From Eutrophomonas brisbanensis (lineage in GTDB: Bacteria > Pseudomonadota > Gammaproteobacteria > Burkholderiales > Eutrophovitaceae), in contig JAYQIQ010000004.1 of the NCBI GenBank assembly GCA_038141705.1, forward strand, positions 1,364,001 through 1,428,000: 64,000 nucleotides of DNA, in the 5' to 3' direction. The translations under genes were made by a program, and so were the position numbers. The notes under the pieces are model-generated. The model did no database searches. It saw nothing but the letters and a program-made list of their open reading frames with translations, and had not been told where the DNA came from. Within the stretch, counting starts at the first letter, position 1; every line of letters begins with the position of its first letter. This document shows, one piece after another, positions 8,898 to 18,698 of this stretch.

Positions 8898-9119
8898 TTA
8901 GCTTCCAGATTTGATACCAAAATTCGCGTACTTTTGGTTGAATTTTTCAACACGACCAGCAGTGTCAACAATTTTTTGCTTCCCGGTGTAGAAAGGATGG
9001 CAAACGGAGCAGACCTCAATCGATATGTCCTTTCCAGTGGTTGAGCGGGTAGTGAATGAGCTACCGCAACTGCAGCTCACGTTGACTTGAGTATACTTTG
9101 GGTGGATATCAGCTTTCAT
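8898..9119 (-). CDS. rpmE: 50S ribosomal protein L31 (zinc-binding type)
   Basis: A 73-residue protein beginning MKADIHPKYTQVNVSCSCG, the L31 hallmark. Four cysteines (SCSCG near 16-18 and CSVCHPFYTGKQ near 37-40) make it the zinc-binding C+ type. It lies between rho upstream and its own terminator, the normal betaproteobacterial order. A zinc-independent paralogue, if present, is outside the window. Confidence 0.97.
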   Translation of the reverse strand: MKADIHPKYTQVNVSCSCGSSFTTRSTTGKDISIEVCSVCHPFYTGKQKIVDTAGRVEKFNQKYANFGIKSGS

Positions 9120-9271
9120 ATTTTTAACCTATTGTATTTTAATCGATTTTTTCGATTACTTCGTAGATTTCCTAGCTTTCCTGATGGTCTCTTTTATAAA
9201 TAAGCGCGACATTATCTTTTATCACGTGGTAAAACACAACCGCACATCCGGTAATGAGGGACGAATAATTA

Positions 9272-10531
9272 TCAACCCTTCTTCATACTGTCAAAAAATT
9301 CATTGTTGTTCTTCGTCGCTTTAAGTTTACCGGTAAGGAATTCGGTTGCTTCCAATTCATCCATTGGATATAGCAGCTTCCGAAGGATCCATACCTTCTG
9401 GAGGATCTCTGGTTCAAGGAGGAGCTCCTCTCGTCTAGTCCCAGACCTGTTTACGTTAATTGCTGGGTAGATACGTTTTTCGGTCATCCTCCGATCAAGG
9501 TGGATTTCCATGTTACCGGTACCCTTGAATTCCTCATAAATAACATCGTCCATTCGCGAGCCAGTGTCGATCAGTGCGGTAGCTATGATTGTCAGCGATC
9601 CGCCCTCCTCGATGTTTCTTGCTGCGCCAAAGAATCTTTTAGGTCTTTGTAGGGCATTCGCGTCGACTCCGCCGGTTAAAACTTTCCCTGAGGCTGGAGC
9701 GACCGTGTTGTATGCTCTGGCTAGTCGTGTGATTGAGTCGAGGAGGATCACCACGTCTTTTCGGTTTTCAACCAATCTTTTTGCTTTCTCCATCACCATC
9801 TCTGCAACCTGGACGTGGCGCGTTGCAGGTTCATCAAATGTCGAGGATACTACTTCCCCTCTGACGGACCGTTGCATCTCAGTTACTTCCTCTGGCCTTT
9901 CATCAATCAGAAGCACGATTAAATAAACATCTGGAAAATTTGACGCTATCGAGTTTGCGATGTGTTGCAACATCACGGTTTTACCGCTCTTCGGACTGGC
10001 GACTAATAGCCCCCTTTGACCTTTCCCGATCGGCGCAATAATGTCAATGATTCGCCCAGTGAGATTCTCATCGGACTTGATATCCCTCTCCATCCTGAGT
10101 AATTCAGTAGGGAACAGCGGGGTAAGATTCTCAAAAAGAATTTTATGCTTACTGTTATCGGGTTTTTCGTGGTTGACCTTGTCAACCTTCACCAGGGCGA
10201 AGTAGCGTTCACCCTCCTTGGGGGTTCTGATTTCGCCTTCTACCGAGTCTCCAGTGTGTAGGTTGAACTTCCTTATCTGAGAGGGGCTAACGTAGATGTC
10301 GTCAGGTCCCGCCAGATAAGAGGTGTCGGGAGATCTCAAAAATCCAAATCCGTCGGGGAGCACTTCAAGCGTTCCTGAGCCCGATATCGACTCTCCTTTT
10401 TTTGCTTGGTCTTTCAGTAGCGCAAAGATAAGGTCCTGCTTTCTCATGCGGCTCGCGTTTTCTACTTCATTCGCAGTTGCCATTTCTATGAGTTCGCTAA
10501 CGTGCAGATTTTTAAGATCAGATAAATGCAT
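9272..10531 (-). CDS. rho: Transcription termination factor Rho
   Basis: A 419-residue hexameric RNA-dependent ATPase. In order: the N-terminal Rho domain (MHLSDLKNLHVSELIEMA), the cold-shock-like RNA-binding domain with LEVLPDGFGFLR, the Walker A loop in ASPKSGKTVML near residue 185, Walker B with VILLDSITR near 265, and the C-terminal Rho core. The length is typical. It lies upstream of rpmE and downstream of trxA on the same strand, with a 71-base gap to trxA and 152 bases to rpmE. Confidence 0.98.
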   Translation of the reverse strand: MHLSDLKNLHVSELIEMATANEVENASRMRKQDLIFALLKDQAKKGESISGSGTLEVLPDGFGFLRSPDTSYLAGPDDIYVSPSQIRKFNLHTGDSVEGEIRTPKEGERYFALVKVDKVNHEKPDNSKHKILFENLTPLFPTELLRMERDIKSDENLTGRIIDIIAPIGKGQRGLLVASPKSGKTVMLQHIANSIASNFPDVYLIVLLIDERPEEVTEMQRSVRGEVVSSTFDEPATRHVQVAEMVMEKAKRLVENRKDVVILLDSITRLARAYNTVAPASGKVLTGGVDANALQRPKRFFGAARNIEEGGSLTIIATALIDTGSRMDDVIYEEFKGTGNMEIHLDRRMTEKRIYPAINVNRSGTRREELLLEPEILQKVWILRKLLYPMDELEATEFLTGKLKATKNNNEFFDSMKKG

Positions 10532-10602
10532 AGGGTTTTGATGGGTAGAGGAGGGGAAACTTCGATTGTTAGAAGGGTTTTTAAACGGTCAGTTATTTTT
10601 TA

Positions 10603-10929
10603 CTAAATATTGCTATCGATAAACGCGGTAAGTTGCGATTTTGAAAGAGCTCCTACCTTCGTTGCCTCGGCATTGCCCGACTTAAACAGCATGAGGGTAG
10701 GGATTCCGCGAATGCCATATTTTGGTGGCGTTTGTTGATTTTCATCTATATTAATCTTTGCGATCTTTAGTTTACCGGAATACTCCGCAGCTACTTCGTC
10801 CAAAATTGGAGCAATCATCTTGCAGGGGCCGCACCATTCTGCCCAGTAGTCGACTAAAACTGGTAGGTCTGAATCTAAAACGGTTTCTTGGAAGGTGTCA
10901 TCAGTGACGTGCTCGATATTTTGACTCAT
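10603..10929 (-). CDS. trxA: Thioredoxin 1
   Basis: A 108-residue thioredoxin with the active site WCGPCK (C33, C36), the buried Asp27 and the cis-Pro loop GIRGIPTLMLF. It reduces disulfides in the cytoplasm with electrons from thioredoxin reductase. It lies directly upstream of rho, the usual betaproteobacterial order. It is divergent from fdxA across a 239-base AT-rich gap. Confidence 0.97.
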   Translation of the reverse strand: MSQNIEHVTDDTFQETVLDSDLPVLVDYWAEWCGPCKMIAPILDEVAAEYSGKLKIAKINIDENQQTPPKYGIRGIPTLMLFKSGNAEATKVGALSKSQLTAFIDSNI

Positions 10930-11042
10930 ATTTCAGGGATACCTCTAAAGATTAAAAACTGGATTTTTGCCCGTTTATAAAAACTACGGGTTTTCTTAAA
11001 ATGATTTAGTTCAGTGGATTGTCGCGTGAGAAAGGAATCTCA

Positions 11043-11059
11043 ACGTTTTTCGAAAACGT
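11043..11059. promoter_or_regulatory. Palindrome in the trxA-fdxA divergent spacer
   Basis: ACGTTTT-TCG-AAAACGT is a perfect 7-bp inverted repeat midway between the two divergent starts. It could be a regulator operator or a small hairpin. No known consensus was recognised. Confidence 0.3.
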
Positions 11060-11110
11060 AATTATAAACCATTTTATTCGATGTCAAGGGGCAAATTGCT
11101 AACTCAATTT

Positions 11111-11119
11111 TGGTACAAT
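11111..11119 (+). promoter_or_regulatory. Extended -10 promoter of fdxA
   Basis: TGGTACAAT fits the extended -10 form TGnTATAAT with one mismatch. No convincing -35 is spaced correctly, as is common for extended -10 promoters. Transcription would start near 11126, about 43 bases before the fdxA ATG. Confidence 0.45.
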
Positions 11120-11168
11120 TTAGGTGCCTGGTTGTATTCCGAAAACGATATAAATTTGAGGTATCTAA

Positions 11169-11492
11169 ATGACGTATGTTGTAGTCGATAGCTGTATTAA
11201 GTGTAAGTATACCGACTGTGTAGATGTTTGCCCTGTTGACTGTTTTCGAGAGGGCCCCAACATGCTGGTCATTGACCCGGATGAGTGTATCGACTGTACG
11301 TTATGTGTCGCGGAGTGCCCAGTCGAGGCGATTTTTGCGGAAGATGATGTTCCTGAAGATCAAAGGGATTACACTGAGCTCAACGCTGAATTGGCGAAGA
11401 TTTGGCCCAGCATTACGGAGCGTAAAGATCCACCGGTCGATGCTGATGATTGGAAGGATAAGCCGAACAAACGAGACCTCTTGGAGAGGTGA
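11169..11492 (+). CDS. fdxA: 7Fe-8S ferredoxin (FdxA/FdI type)
   Basis: A 107-residue ferredoxin close to Azotobacter FdI in length and pattern. C9, C12, C17, C21 and C25 lie in SCIKCKYTDCVDVCPVDCF; CIDCTLCVAECP carries the second cluster. By family knowledge one 3Fe-4S and one 4Fe-4S cluster are bound. It carries low-potential electrons in the cytoplasm. Its 3' end contains GGAGAGGTGA, which serves as the ribosome binding site of the next gene. Confidence 0.95.
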   Translation: MTYVVVDSCIKCKYTDCVDVCPVDCFREGPNMLVIDPDECIDCTLCVAECPVEAIFAEDDVPEDQRDYTELNAELAKIWPSITERKDPPVDADDWKDKPNKRDLLER

Positions 11493-11504
11493 TCTTCCGA
11501 AATT

Positions 11505-14208
11505 TTGATTCGGAGAGATGAAAAAAATTTTTTTCGAGTCAATACTGATCCCAACGAATTTCATAATGCGCTATCGCGTGCATTAGAGAGCGACTTCGGG
11601 ATAGGTTGTTGCAACTTTGCAAACTTGGTCATTGTTGTTCCGAACCCTCTTGTATATTCGACTGTCATTGATCTTTTTAGGAAGCTGAATGATGGCAGCG
11701 CGACGATTCTTCCGAAGTTAACGACTTTTACTGATTGGGTCGCGGAGACCAATAAAACGACAGAAGTTTACTCTCGCGCGTCGGCTGAGATTTTTGTACA
11801 GCAACTCATTTCTAGACTTAGCTGGGTTTCCCAAACAGATTCTTTCTCGCTCGCACATCAATTGGTCAATTTGTCCTTCGAGTTGGAATCATTGGACGTG
11901 AACATTCCTGGAGGTCGACTCCTTCGAGGACTACGAGTCAATCGAGATTCGACTTATAAAAGAGGTATATCTAGCGTTAAGTGGCTCCGCTAACGATAGG
12001 TGCAGTCCTGGAACTGCATTTCGGTCGGGTCTCAACGAATTGCTCTTGGACACTCATAAATTGGTTTATTTAATCGGTAATCGAATAAGCGATGTTGAGC
12101 AAGATTTTATTGATAGATATTCAGAAACTCAGAAGGTGCGGCATTTTTATCTCTCCTCAAATTATGCGATTGGGGCTGAGGCAGAGTTTTATAAGACCGC
12201 ATTTCCACTCGAAAATGACGGTGTAAATATTTTCTCCAGAGCAAGAGCCATCAAAGACCGTGTCTCCTCGAGCCCTGTGTTGCACAAAATTTCTATTTTT
12301 GGCGCGCGTAATTTGGAAGAGGAGGCGCACTCCATTGCATTGAAAGTGCGCCAATGGATTGCTTCTGGGAGGAAACGCATCGCGATCATTGTGTTGGACC
12401 GCAAGGTCGCGCGAAGGCTGAGGGCGCTGCTTGAGAGGGAGAAAATCCTTGTCTCAGATCAGTCGGGCTGGAAGATGTCTACAGCACATATCGCATCGCT
12501 ATTGCTTAATCTCCTCGCGCTCGTTGAAAGTAAATTTAATATCGAAGCGCTAATCAATTACGTAACCCATTTTGAAGGTAAGAATTTACTTACTCGCGTT
12601 GAGTACTCCATACTCAGCCGTGCTCTTTATAAGGTGTGGCGTACGGATAGAGATGCGTGCGGAATAGCCAATATTCTAGGGTTGTTGAATTCTAGGGGTC
12701 AGGAATTTTTGGGGCCACTCTCTGCCTTGGAGACTACGCTAGGACATGGCCAAAAAAAAACGCACCGGGAATGGATACTGCGGTTTTTGGGCTCTTTCGA
12801 TTTGATCGGTATTCGCTCGATTCTAGAATCTGATTTCGCGGGATATCAAATCATTAAGAGACTCGAAGAGATTTCAGTTGAGGTCGAGTCTTCTGGCGTC
12901 GAAGTAGGCTTGTCTGAATGGTCTGGATGGTTGCGGCATGTGTTAGAGACGTCGACGTTTAAGGATGAACAGATAAAGAGTTCCATTATTTTTTCAGATC
13001 TAGAAAAAGTCCAACAGTGTAATTTTGAAGGAATAATTTTTGCTGGTGCGAATGAAGATAAGTTTCCGAATGTTGGAGAAACCACGAGGTTATTGAGTGA
13101 GTCTCTACGCAATAAGCTCGGGCTACCCAGCTATCAAGACAGATTCGCCGAAATACCAGAGATGCTTTTTTCAGTGCTCTTGAGCAGTCAAACTATTTTT
13201 GTTACTTGGCGAGATGCGACAAGCGAAAACGGTGATGGGCTTAGCTCCCCGTTCAGATGCCTAGATTTATGCCACGAAATTATCTGGGGGAGTGGATTGA
13301 CTGACAAGTTTATGACCAGTGCGATCCAGAGCATGCAACCTTCGACCTTCCCGGCCCTAATTTCGAAAAACTTATCTGATGCCGAGGTTACGTTGAATGC
13401 CAAACTGCTTCCAACTCGAATCAGTGTCAGTGGTTATCAAGCCTTGATCGATTGTCCATATAAGTATTTTGCCCAAAATATTTTAAAACTAAAGCTGGAC
13501 GAATTCGCCTTTGATGAAATTGAGAAGCGGGATTTTGGCTCTGTCGTTCATGTAGTACTTGATCATATGCATCGCGACTTAAAGGTCTTCAAAGATGTTG
13601 ATAATTCGATTCTGCAAAAAAGATTTGAGCTCTTGTTTGATGATACTTTGAAAGCTAAGTTCGGAGAGGATAAGTGGACTCTAGGGTGGAAAGCAAAATT
13701 TAAAATTATCGCAACCGAATATATTCGATGGCAAAAATCGCGTGAGGAAGAGGGGTGGCTTTACGCGTTTGGAGAGTCGAACTATGAGCGCTTAGTTGGC
13801 ATTTCACAAGATCGGAATATTGTATTTGAGGGAAGGCTTGATCGAGTAGATGCCAAATCAATTGGCGATGAAACATTATTTAGCATTCTCGACTATAAAA
13901 CGACGAGAGCGGAAGTTCTACGAAAGGCCGCGGTGAATGTAGACGAGGATATTCAACTACTCGCTTACTCAGGGTTACTTGGAAAAGAAAAAAGCAGTGC
14001 GAGCTATGTTGTTCTTGACTCTGATGGAGTACAGGAGATATCTCTCGTTGACGCTGATTTACAGGACTCTTCGATATTGATTCAAAGATTGAGCAATGTC
14101 TTTGCTTTGGTCGTGGAAGGGAAAGAGTTGCCCGCTAATGGAATCAGGACGGAATGCCAGCGGTGTGATTACCGAGGTATTTGTCGAAAAGGAGGCTCGT
14201 GGATCTAG
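11505..14208 (+). pseudogene. AddB-like PD-(D/E)XK exonuclease with iron-sulfur staple, interrupted by a frameshift
   Basis: Two adjacent reading frames together give one AddB-like DNA repair protein of about 900 residues. The first part starts at TTG 11505, 12 bases past the strong Shine-Dalgarno GGAGAGGTGA inside fdxA, and is in frame to about 11910. Coding then continues one base further on, with no stop between 11902 and 14208. Dropping one C at 11906-11912 joins ...LESLDVNI to LEVDSFEDYESIEI. The C-terminal half has the AddB nuclease: the first cluster Cys in DCPYKYFAQN, the catalytic GRLDRVD and DYKTTRAE, and the last three cysteines in CQRCDYRGIC, a 4Fe-4S staple. The partner helicase follows with an overlap. 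The gene may be intact with a sequence error. Confidence 0.8.
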
Positions 14209-17200
14209 CCGTATCTCGGATTAGCGAAAACACTCGGATCGCATTGGATACCAAAAAAAGTGTCGTCGTGAATGCTTGCGCGGGATCTGGGAAAACGTGG
14301 TTACTCGCTTCTAGGATTCTTGTCTTGTTACTCGATGGTGTTCAACCCTCCGAGATATTGGCAATTACGTTTACCAATAAAGCTGCAAATGAAATGCGCC
14401 ATCGAATCGCTAATTGGCTAGTTTTTCTCCTAAAAGCTAGCGATGAGGAGATTTTAAAATTTTGGGCAGAGCGGGGCGTTGTAAATCGCGACAAACACGA
14501 TTTGATAAACGCCTCTAGGGGGATGTATGAGAGCTACTTTAGGGGTTTTCCAGCTGCTAGCATACTGACGTTTCACAGCTGGTTTGCAAAGCTTCTCAAA
14601 AGGGCCCCATTGACGGAGCCATATGGATCGGAGGATTTGTTAAAAAATGTAGAACCAATCCTCGAAGAGTCTTGGAGTTTATTCTGGGATGAGATGAACG
14701 AGAACTCAAGCCGATGGGAGTCGATTGCTTGGATTTTTGAGGAGTATTCCATCTTCTCATTTAAGCAAACCGTTGAGCAAATGTTAGGTTTTCGCGCTGA
14801 GAGATTTAGCTATAAAAGGAAAAAATTTTCTCTTATCGATGAGATTTGGTCTGGATTTACTAGTGAAGATGAGGTCATCGCGAATCGAGGTCTTAAGAAT
14901 TTTGATTTATTAAGTTTTAATGACATTGTCTCACTCCTGAGACGCAATGGATTAAAGCGCGATCTTAAAAAATTAGATCAATTGGAATTGATTGATCGAC
15001 TCGAGAACCCGCGAATCTGGTTTTCCATTTTCTATAGTTTGTTTAAATCAGCAAGAACGGAGTCGCGGGCGATGGAATCGCGCCTTGGTGCTGATGACAT
15101 GAAGAGGCTCATATCGTTGGATCAGAAAATGAACGTGATCGCGATAACCGCTCACTCGGAGCTAACTAACTGGCGATCTTGGAAACTTGATCAAGTCATC
15201 GGTATTTGTGGGGATTTGCTCATCGACTGTTACCAGAGAGTTAAACGACGTCGGCAGGTTTGCGACTTTGATGATCTGGAGATGAATGCTTCTCAGCTTT
15301 TGTGCGATAGCGCGTTCGCCGAGTCTATGGTGTATCGACTAGATTCTAAGTATTCGAACGTGTTGGTCGATGAATTTCAGGATACGAACCCAACCCAATG
15401 GAAAATTCTGAGGGAATGGATCGAGGCGAGTACCGGTACTGATTCGGAAATCAAAGTTTTTCTAGTGGGTGACGCAAAACAGTCGATATATCGCTTTAGA
15501 CGAGCGGATGCGAGGATTTTTTCGGATGCTACCGATTATTTGGTTAGTCGCCTAAATGCATCAGTTATTACTCAAAATGAGAGTTATCGTTGTGCGCCGG
15601 AAATTTTAACCGTTGTTAATCGATGTTTTCAGTCGCAGATGGCTGGATTTCAAGAGCATGTCGCAGTTGGACAAGCTGAGGTCGGAGCAGTTGTGGCGCT
15701 ACCGTTAATTAAAAGTGAAAGTAGTTCTGAGCCAGGCGAGGTCAGCAAGCAATGGCGAAATCCATTGATATCCGGAAGGGATGAGCCTAAAGGGGATCAA
15801 AAATACTTTGAGGCTATTGAGGTGGCTACAAAGATCAAAGAGCTCATTGGTGGCGCCGGGGAGGCTGATAGTCGAGGGTTTCAGTTTTCAGATATCTTAA
15901 TCTTAGTTCGCCAGAGAACGCATCTTCAAACATATGAGGAAGTGTTTCGTAAAGAGGGAATTCCATTTAGTTCGAACTCATATGGAACGCTGTTACATAC
16001 GTTAGAGGTCCGAGATATTGAATCGTTGCTTCGTTTTCTGACCTATCCCTCGTCAGACATAGATTTGTTACAAGTTTTGAGATCCCCAATATTTGGTTGT
16101 ACCAATAATGATCTTCAGATGCTTGCTATGTCTGATGGAAATACGGCGTGGGAGCGATTAATTAGCGCTGGTGACTCCGCCGGCAGCGGTTGTTCAAGTG
16201 AGTTGATGGACGCAAAAGACAGTCTGAATTACTGGTTGTCTCTCGCGAGGAGGCTGCCTATTCACGACTTGCTAGACCAGGTTTTCCACGAACGTAGTCT
16301 TTTGGACCGGTACTCGTTGGCAGCGCTTCCTCATTTACGCGACCAGGTTGTAGAGAATCTTAAGTCATTCCTTGAATACAGCCTCGATTTCAATGCTGGA
16401 CGATATCAAACAATTCCTTCATTCCTACGTGAGCTAAGTAGTATTCGCCGGTCGTTTGTTGCAGAGGGGCCAGACGAGGGTTTAGTACAAAAAAATCAGA
16501 ACTTGGTGAGAATATCAACGATACACGGAGCCAAAGGACTGGAATCTCCCATAGTCTGCTTAATGGATGCGACCTCGTCAGCAAAGAATCCATTGACTAA
16601 TAAATTCTTGACCGACTGGTCACCAGATGACCTGTCGTTGAGAGATTTTCACTTCTGTGGCAGTAAAGACTATCAGGGAGATCGTTTCAGAGAGCTTAGA
16701 GAATTGGAGATTGAATTAGCTGAAAAAGAGGATCTGAATTTATTGTACGTCGCGCTAACTAGAGCGAAAACGATGTTATTCGTTAGTGGGGTGGAGAAAA
16801 ATTCAAAAGACCGCACCTGGTACGACTTAGTTCGAGAGGCCTTGGGCGAGGAAAATCAGTTAGGGGATGTTGATACTATCCGTTATTTAAATCCAATATG
16901 CGATGACGTTCATGAATTAGATGGTGATGGTATTTTCGAGATGCCTACTTCTAATGAGGCGATTGGCACTAGAGAATCTCGGCTCACATCGCGGGAGATA
17001 GAAGTTGGGGTTCTTATGCATCGTCTTTTGGAGTGGGGGTGTGGTGCGGGTGAGCTTGATCGTCAAGGATTTTGGAGAAATAAACTTAAAGCCTCAGTTG
17101 AAAATTTTGATGCTGCCTGGTTGGCGGCGCAATCTATTTTAAGTTCGAGGGAATGTGAGCGTTTTTTTGATCCTGAGAGCTATCAGAGTGCGGTAAACGA

Positions 17201-17474
17201 AATGTCCTATCTTGCGGCGAATGGCGCGCTCCGGCGGGCTGATCGATTTGTAGAGTTTCAAGATGAAAGTTGGGTCTTAGACTTCAAGTTTAGTTCGGGT
17301 ATAGATTCTTCCCCCTTGGAGAAAATAGCGAAACCGTATATTGATCAACTCACGCAATACGCTCTAGATCTTAGTGCTATATGGCCAAACAAAATTATTA
17401 GGTCTGCGTTAATTTTTAACACAGGTGTGTTGGTTGAACTCGACTGGGGAAAGGGGAGGTTAGTGCTTAACTGA
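14199..17474 (+). CDS. AddA-like UvrD/Rep-family helicase-nuclease
   Basis: About 1090 residues. All superfamily-1 helicase motifs are present: Walker A NACAGSGKTWLL, Ia TFTNKAANEMRHRI, II LVDEFQDTNPTQW, III LVGDAKQSIYRFRRAD, V STIHGAKGLE and VI LLYVALTRAKT. The C-terminal RecB-type nuclease domain also looks intact: the His in MHRLLEWG, the Asp in RADRFVEF, DFK in VLDFKFSS and the QxxxY-like DQLTQYA. With the upstream AddB-like protein it should form a double-strand break resection enzyme. GTG 14199 is chosen for GGAGG just upstream (spacing short, 3 bases); an in-frame TTG at 14181 is the alternative. The gene overlaps the end of the upstream gene by 10 bases, suggesting coupling. Confidence 0.88.
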   Translation: MDLAVSRISENTRIALDTKKSVVVNACAGSGKTWLLASRILVLLLDGVQPSEILAITFTNKAANEMRHRIANWLVFLLKASDEEILKFWAERGVVNRDKHDLINASRGMYESYFRGFPAASILTFHSWFAKLLKRAPLTEPYGSEDLLKNVEPILEESWSLFWDEMNENSSRWESIAWIFEEYSIFSFKQTVEQMLGFRAERFSYKRKKFSLIDEIWSGFTSEDEVIANRGLKNFDLLSFNDIVSLLRRNGLKRDLKKLDQLELIDRLENPRIWFSIFYSLFKSARTESRAMESRLGADDMKRLISLDQKMNVIAITAHSELTNWRSWKLDQVIGICGDLLIDCYQRVKRRRQVCDFDDLEMNASQLLCDSAFAESMVYRLDSKYSNVLVDEFQDTNPTQWKILREWIEASTGTDSEIKVFLVGDAKQSIYRFRRADARIFSDATDYLVSRLNASVITQNESYRCAPEILTVVNRCFQSQMAGFQEHVAVGQAEVGAVVALPLIKSESSSEPGEVSKQWRNPLISGRDEPKGDQKYFEAIEVATKIKELIGGAGEADSRGFQFSDILILVRQRTHLQTYEEVFRKEGIPFSSNSYGTLLHTLEVRDIESLLRFLTYPSSDIDLLQVLRSPIFGCTNNDLQMLAMSDGNTAWERLISAGDSAGSGCSSELMDAKDSLNYWLSLARRLPIHDLLDQVFHERSLLDRYSLAALPHLRDQVVENLKSFLEYSLDFNAGRYQTIPSFLRELSSIRRSFVAEGPDEGLVQKNQNLVRISTIHGAKGLESPIVCLMDATSSAKNPLTNKFLTDWSPDDLSLRDFHFCGSKDYQGDRFRELRELEIELAEKEDLNLLYVALTRAKTMLFVSGVEKNSKDRTWYDLVREALGEENQLGDVDTIRYLNPICDDVHELDGDGIFEMPTSNEAIGTRESRLTSREIEVGVLMHRLLEWGCGAGELDRQGFWRNKLKASVENFDAAWLAAQSILSSRECERFFDPESYQSAVNEMSYLAANGALRRADRFVEFQDESWVLDFKFSSGIDSSPLEKIAKPYIDQLTQYALDLSAIWPNKIIRSALIFNTGVLVELDWGKGRLVLN

Positions 17475-17480
17475 CTGCGG

Positions 17481-18274
17481 CTATCTTTCAATTGTAGGTA
17501 TTAGATCTAATCTTGCAATCCAGCCCGAGTGTTGATTGCTTGCCGCGGGGTAGCGTCTTAACACCTCTGGATCGTGTCCTGGGATAATGTGCTCTGGGCT
17601 ATCAGCAAGTTCTTCAATTTTATTAAAACCCTCCATCATGTCGGCTAAATTAAATACGATTGGAAAAGGCCGACGCTCTAAAATATTTGCGTAAAAATGA
17701 CTTGCGTCTGATGCGAGTATCACATTGCCTCTTTGCGTGCTTACTTTCACACATTGAAGCCCTTTGGTATGCCCTCCGATTTTATAAACCTCCAGACCTT
17801 CAAAAATCTTCTCATCTCCATCGTGAAAATGAACCCTTTTCCTATAAACATTTCGGACCATTGAAACAACATCTTCCTCATCGTATGGTGCTTTGATGTG
17901 GTCGTGACACATACATCTTCCAGTCATGAATTCCATTTCTTGGTCTTGTATATGAAATGTCGCATTCGGAAATAAATCTAGATTCCCAGCGTGGTCGTAG
18001 TGCATATGCGTGATAATTACATCAGTAATGCTAGGGAAATGCCAAGAGAGGTAATACCACGCTCAACCGGTTTAAATATCCTTCGTTTTCTTTTTTGAGC
18101 CGCAGCTTCTCCAAACCCCGTATCAACCAGCACTGTGTGTTCGTGATTCTTTATTAACCACACGAAATAGTCGAGCGGCATGGGAGATGCATGATCATCT
18201 CCACCAATAAAATTATGGTTGGAGGAGCGATCATGTGACGCATACTTGATCGCATAGATCTCGTAGGTTTTCAT
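17481..18274 (-). pseudogene. MBL-fold N-acyl homoserine lactonase-like hydrolase, frameshifted
   Basis: The first 80 or so codons (from ATG 18274: MKTYEIYAIKYASHD, NFIGGDDHASPMPLDYFVW, VDTGFGE) resemble AttM/BlcC-type lactonases, and the rest continues in another frame with the metal motif THMHYDHAGN and later GGHTKG, ASDASHFYAN and IIPGHDP. One missing base in the C run (GGG at 18034-18036 on the plus strand) restores SLGISPSITDVIITH. The family includes quorum-quenching lactonases and other metal hydrolases, so the substrate is uncertain. It is last in a minus-strand block with dehydrogenases and a D-aminoacylase. Given the clean resumption of frame, a sequence error is as likely as true inactivation. 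Confidence 0.75.
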
Positions 18275-18309
18275 TTTGAAAATAATCCCTGAATTTAGGT
18301 ACGACGTAA

Positions 18310-18681
18310 TTACGCTTGATCCAATACTTCCCTAGCATTTTTAAATGAATCAATGGCGGCAGGGACGCCACCATAGATCGCTACTTGTAGGAGGATCTCG
18401 CGAATTTCGTTTTTTGTGACGCCGTTTCTCAATGCGCCCCTGATATGTAATTTGAATTCATTCGGGCGATTGAGAATAGCGAGCATCGCTATATTGAGCA
18501 TACTACGGGTTTTTCTGGGGAGTTCCTCTCTCCCCCAAACCTCACCCCAACAATATTCAGTGACTAACTTCTGAAGAGGTTCCGTAAATTCGTCAGCGTT
18601 TTCCAGTGATTTATTTACGTATTCTTCTCCGACAACTGCCTTCCGAATGTCTAGTCCTTTTTTAAATAATTCACTATCCAT
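18310..18681 (-). CDS. Carboxymuconolactone decarboxylase family protein (PcaC-like)
   Basis: A 123-residue single-domain protein with the CMD core FKLHIRGALRNGVTKNEIREILLQ, including the conserved His and Glu, and QVAIYGGVPAAIDSF at the end; the closest form is 4-carboxymuconolactone decarboxylase (PcaC). The ATG at 18681 is preceded by a strong Shine-Dalgarno (GGGAGGAAACC). Upstream, the reading frame stays open back into the 3-hydroxyisobutyrate dehydrogenase gene, so a fused protein could also be made. The ribosome binding site argues for a separate start. Being outside any protocatechuate cluster, its substrate is not established. Confidence 0.8.
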   Translation of the reverse strand: MDSELFKKGLDIRKAVVGEEYVNKSLENADEFTEPLQKLVTEYCWGEVWGREELPRKTRSMLNIAMLAILNRPNEFKLHIRGALRNGVTKNEIREILLQVAIYGGVPAAIDSFKNAREVLDQA

Positions 18682-18698
18682 GGTTTCCTCCCTAGTTC

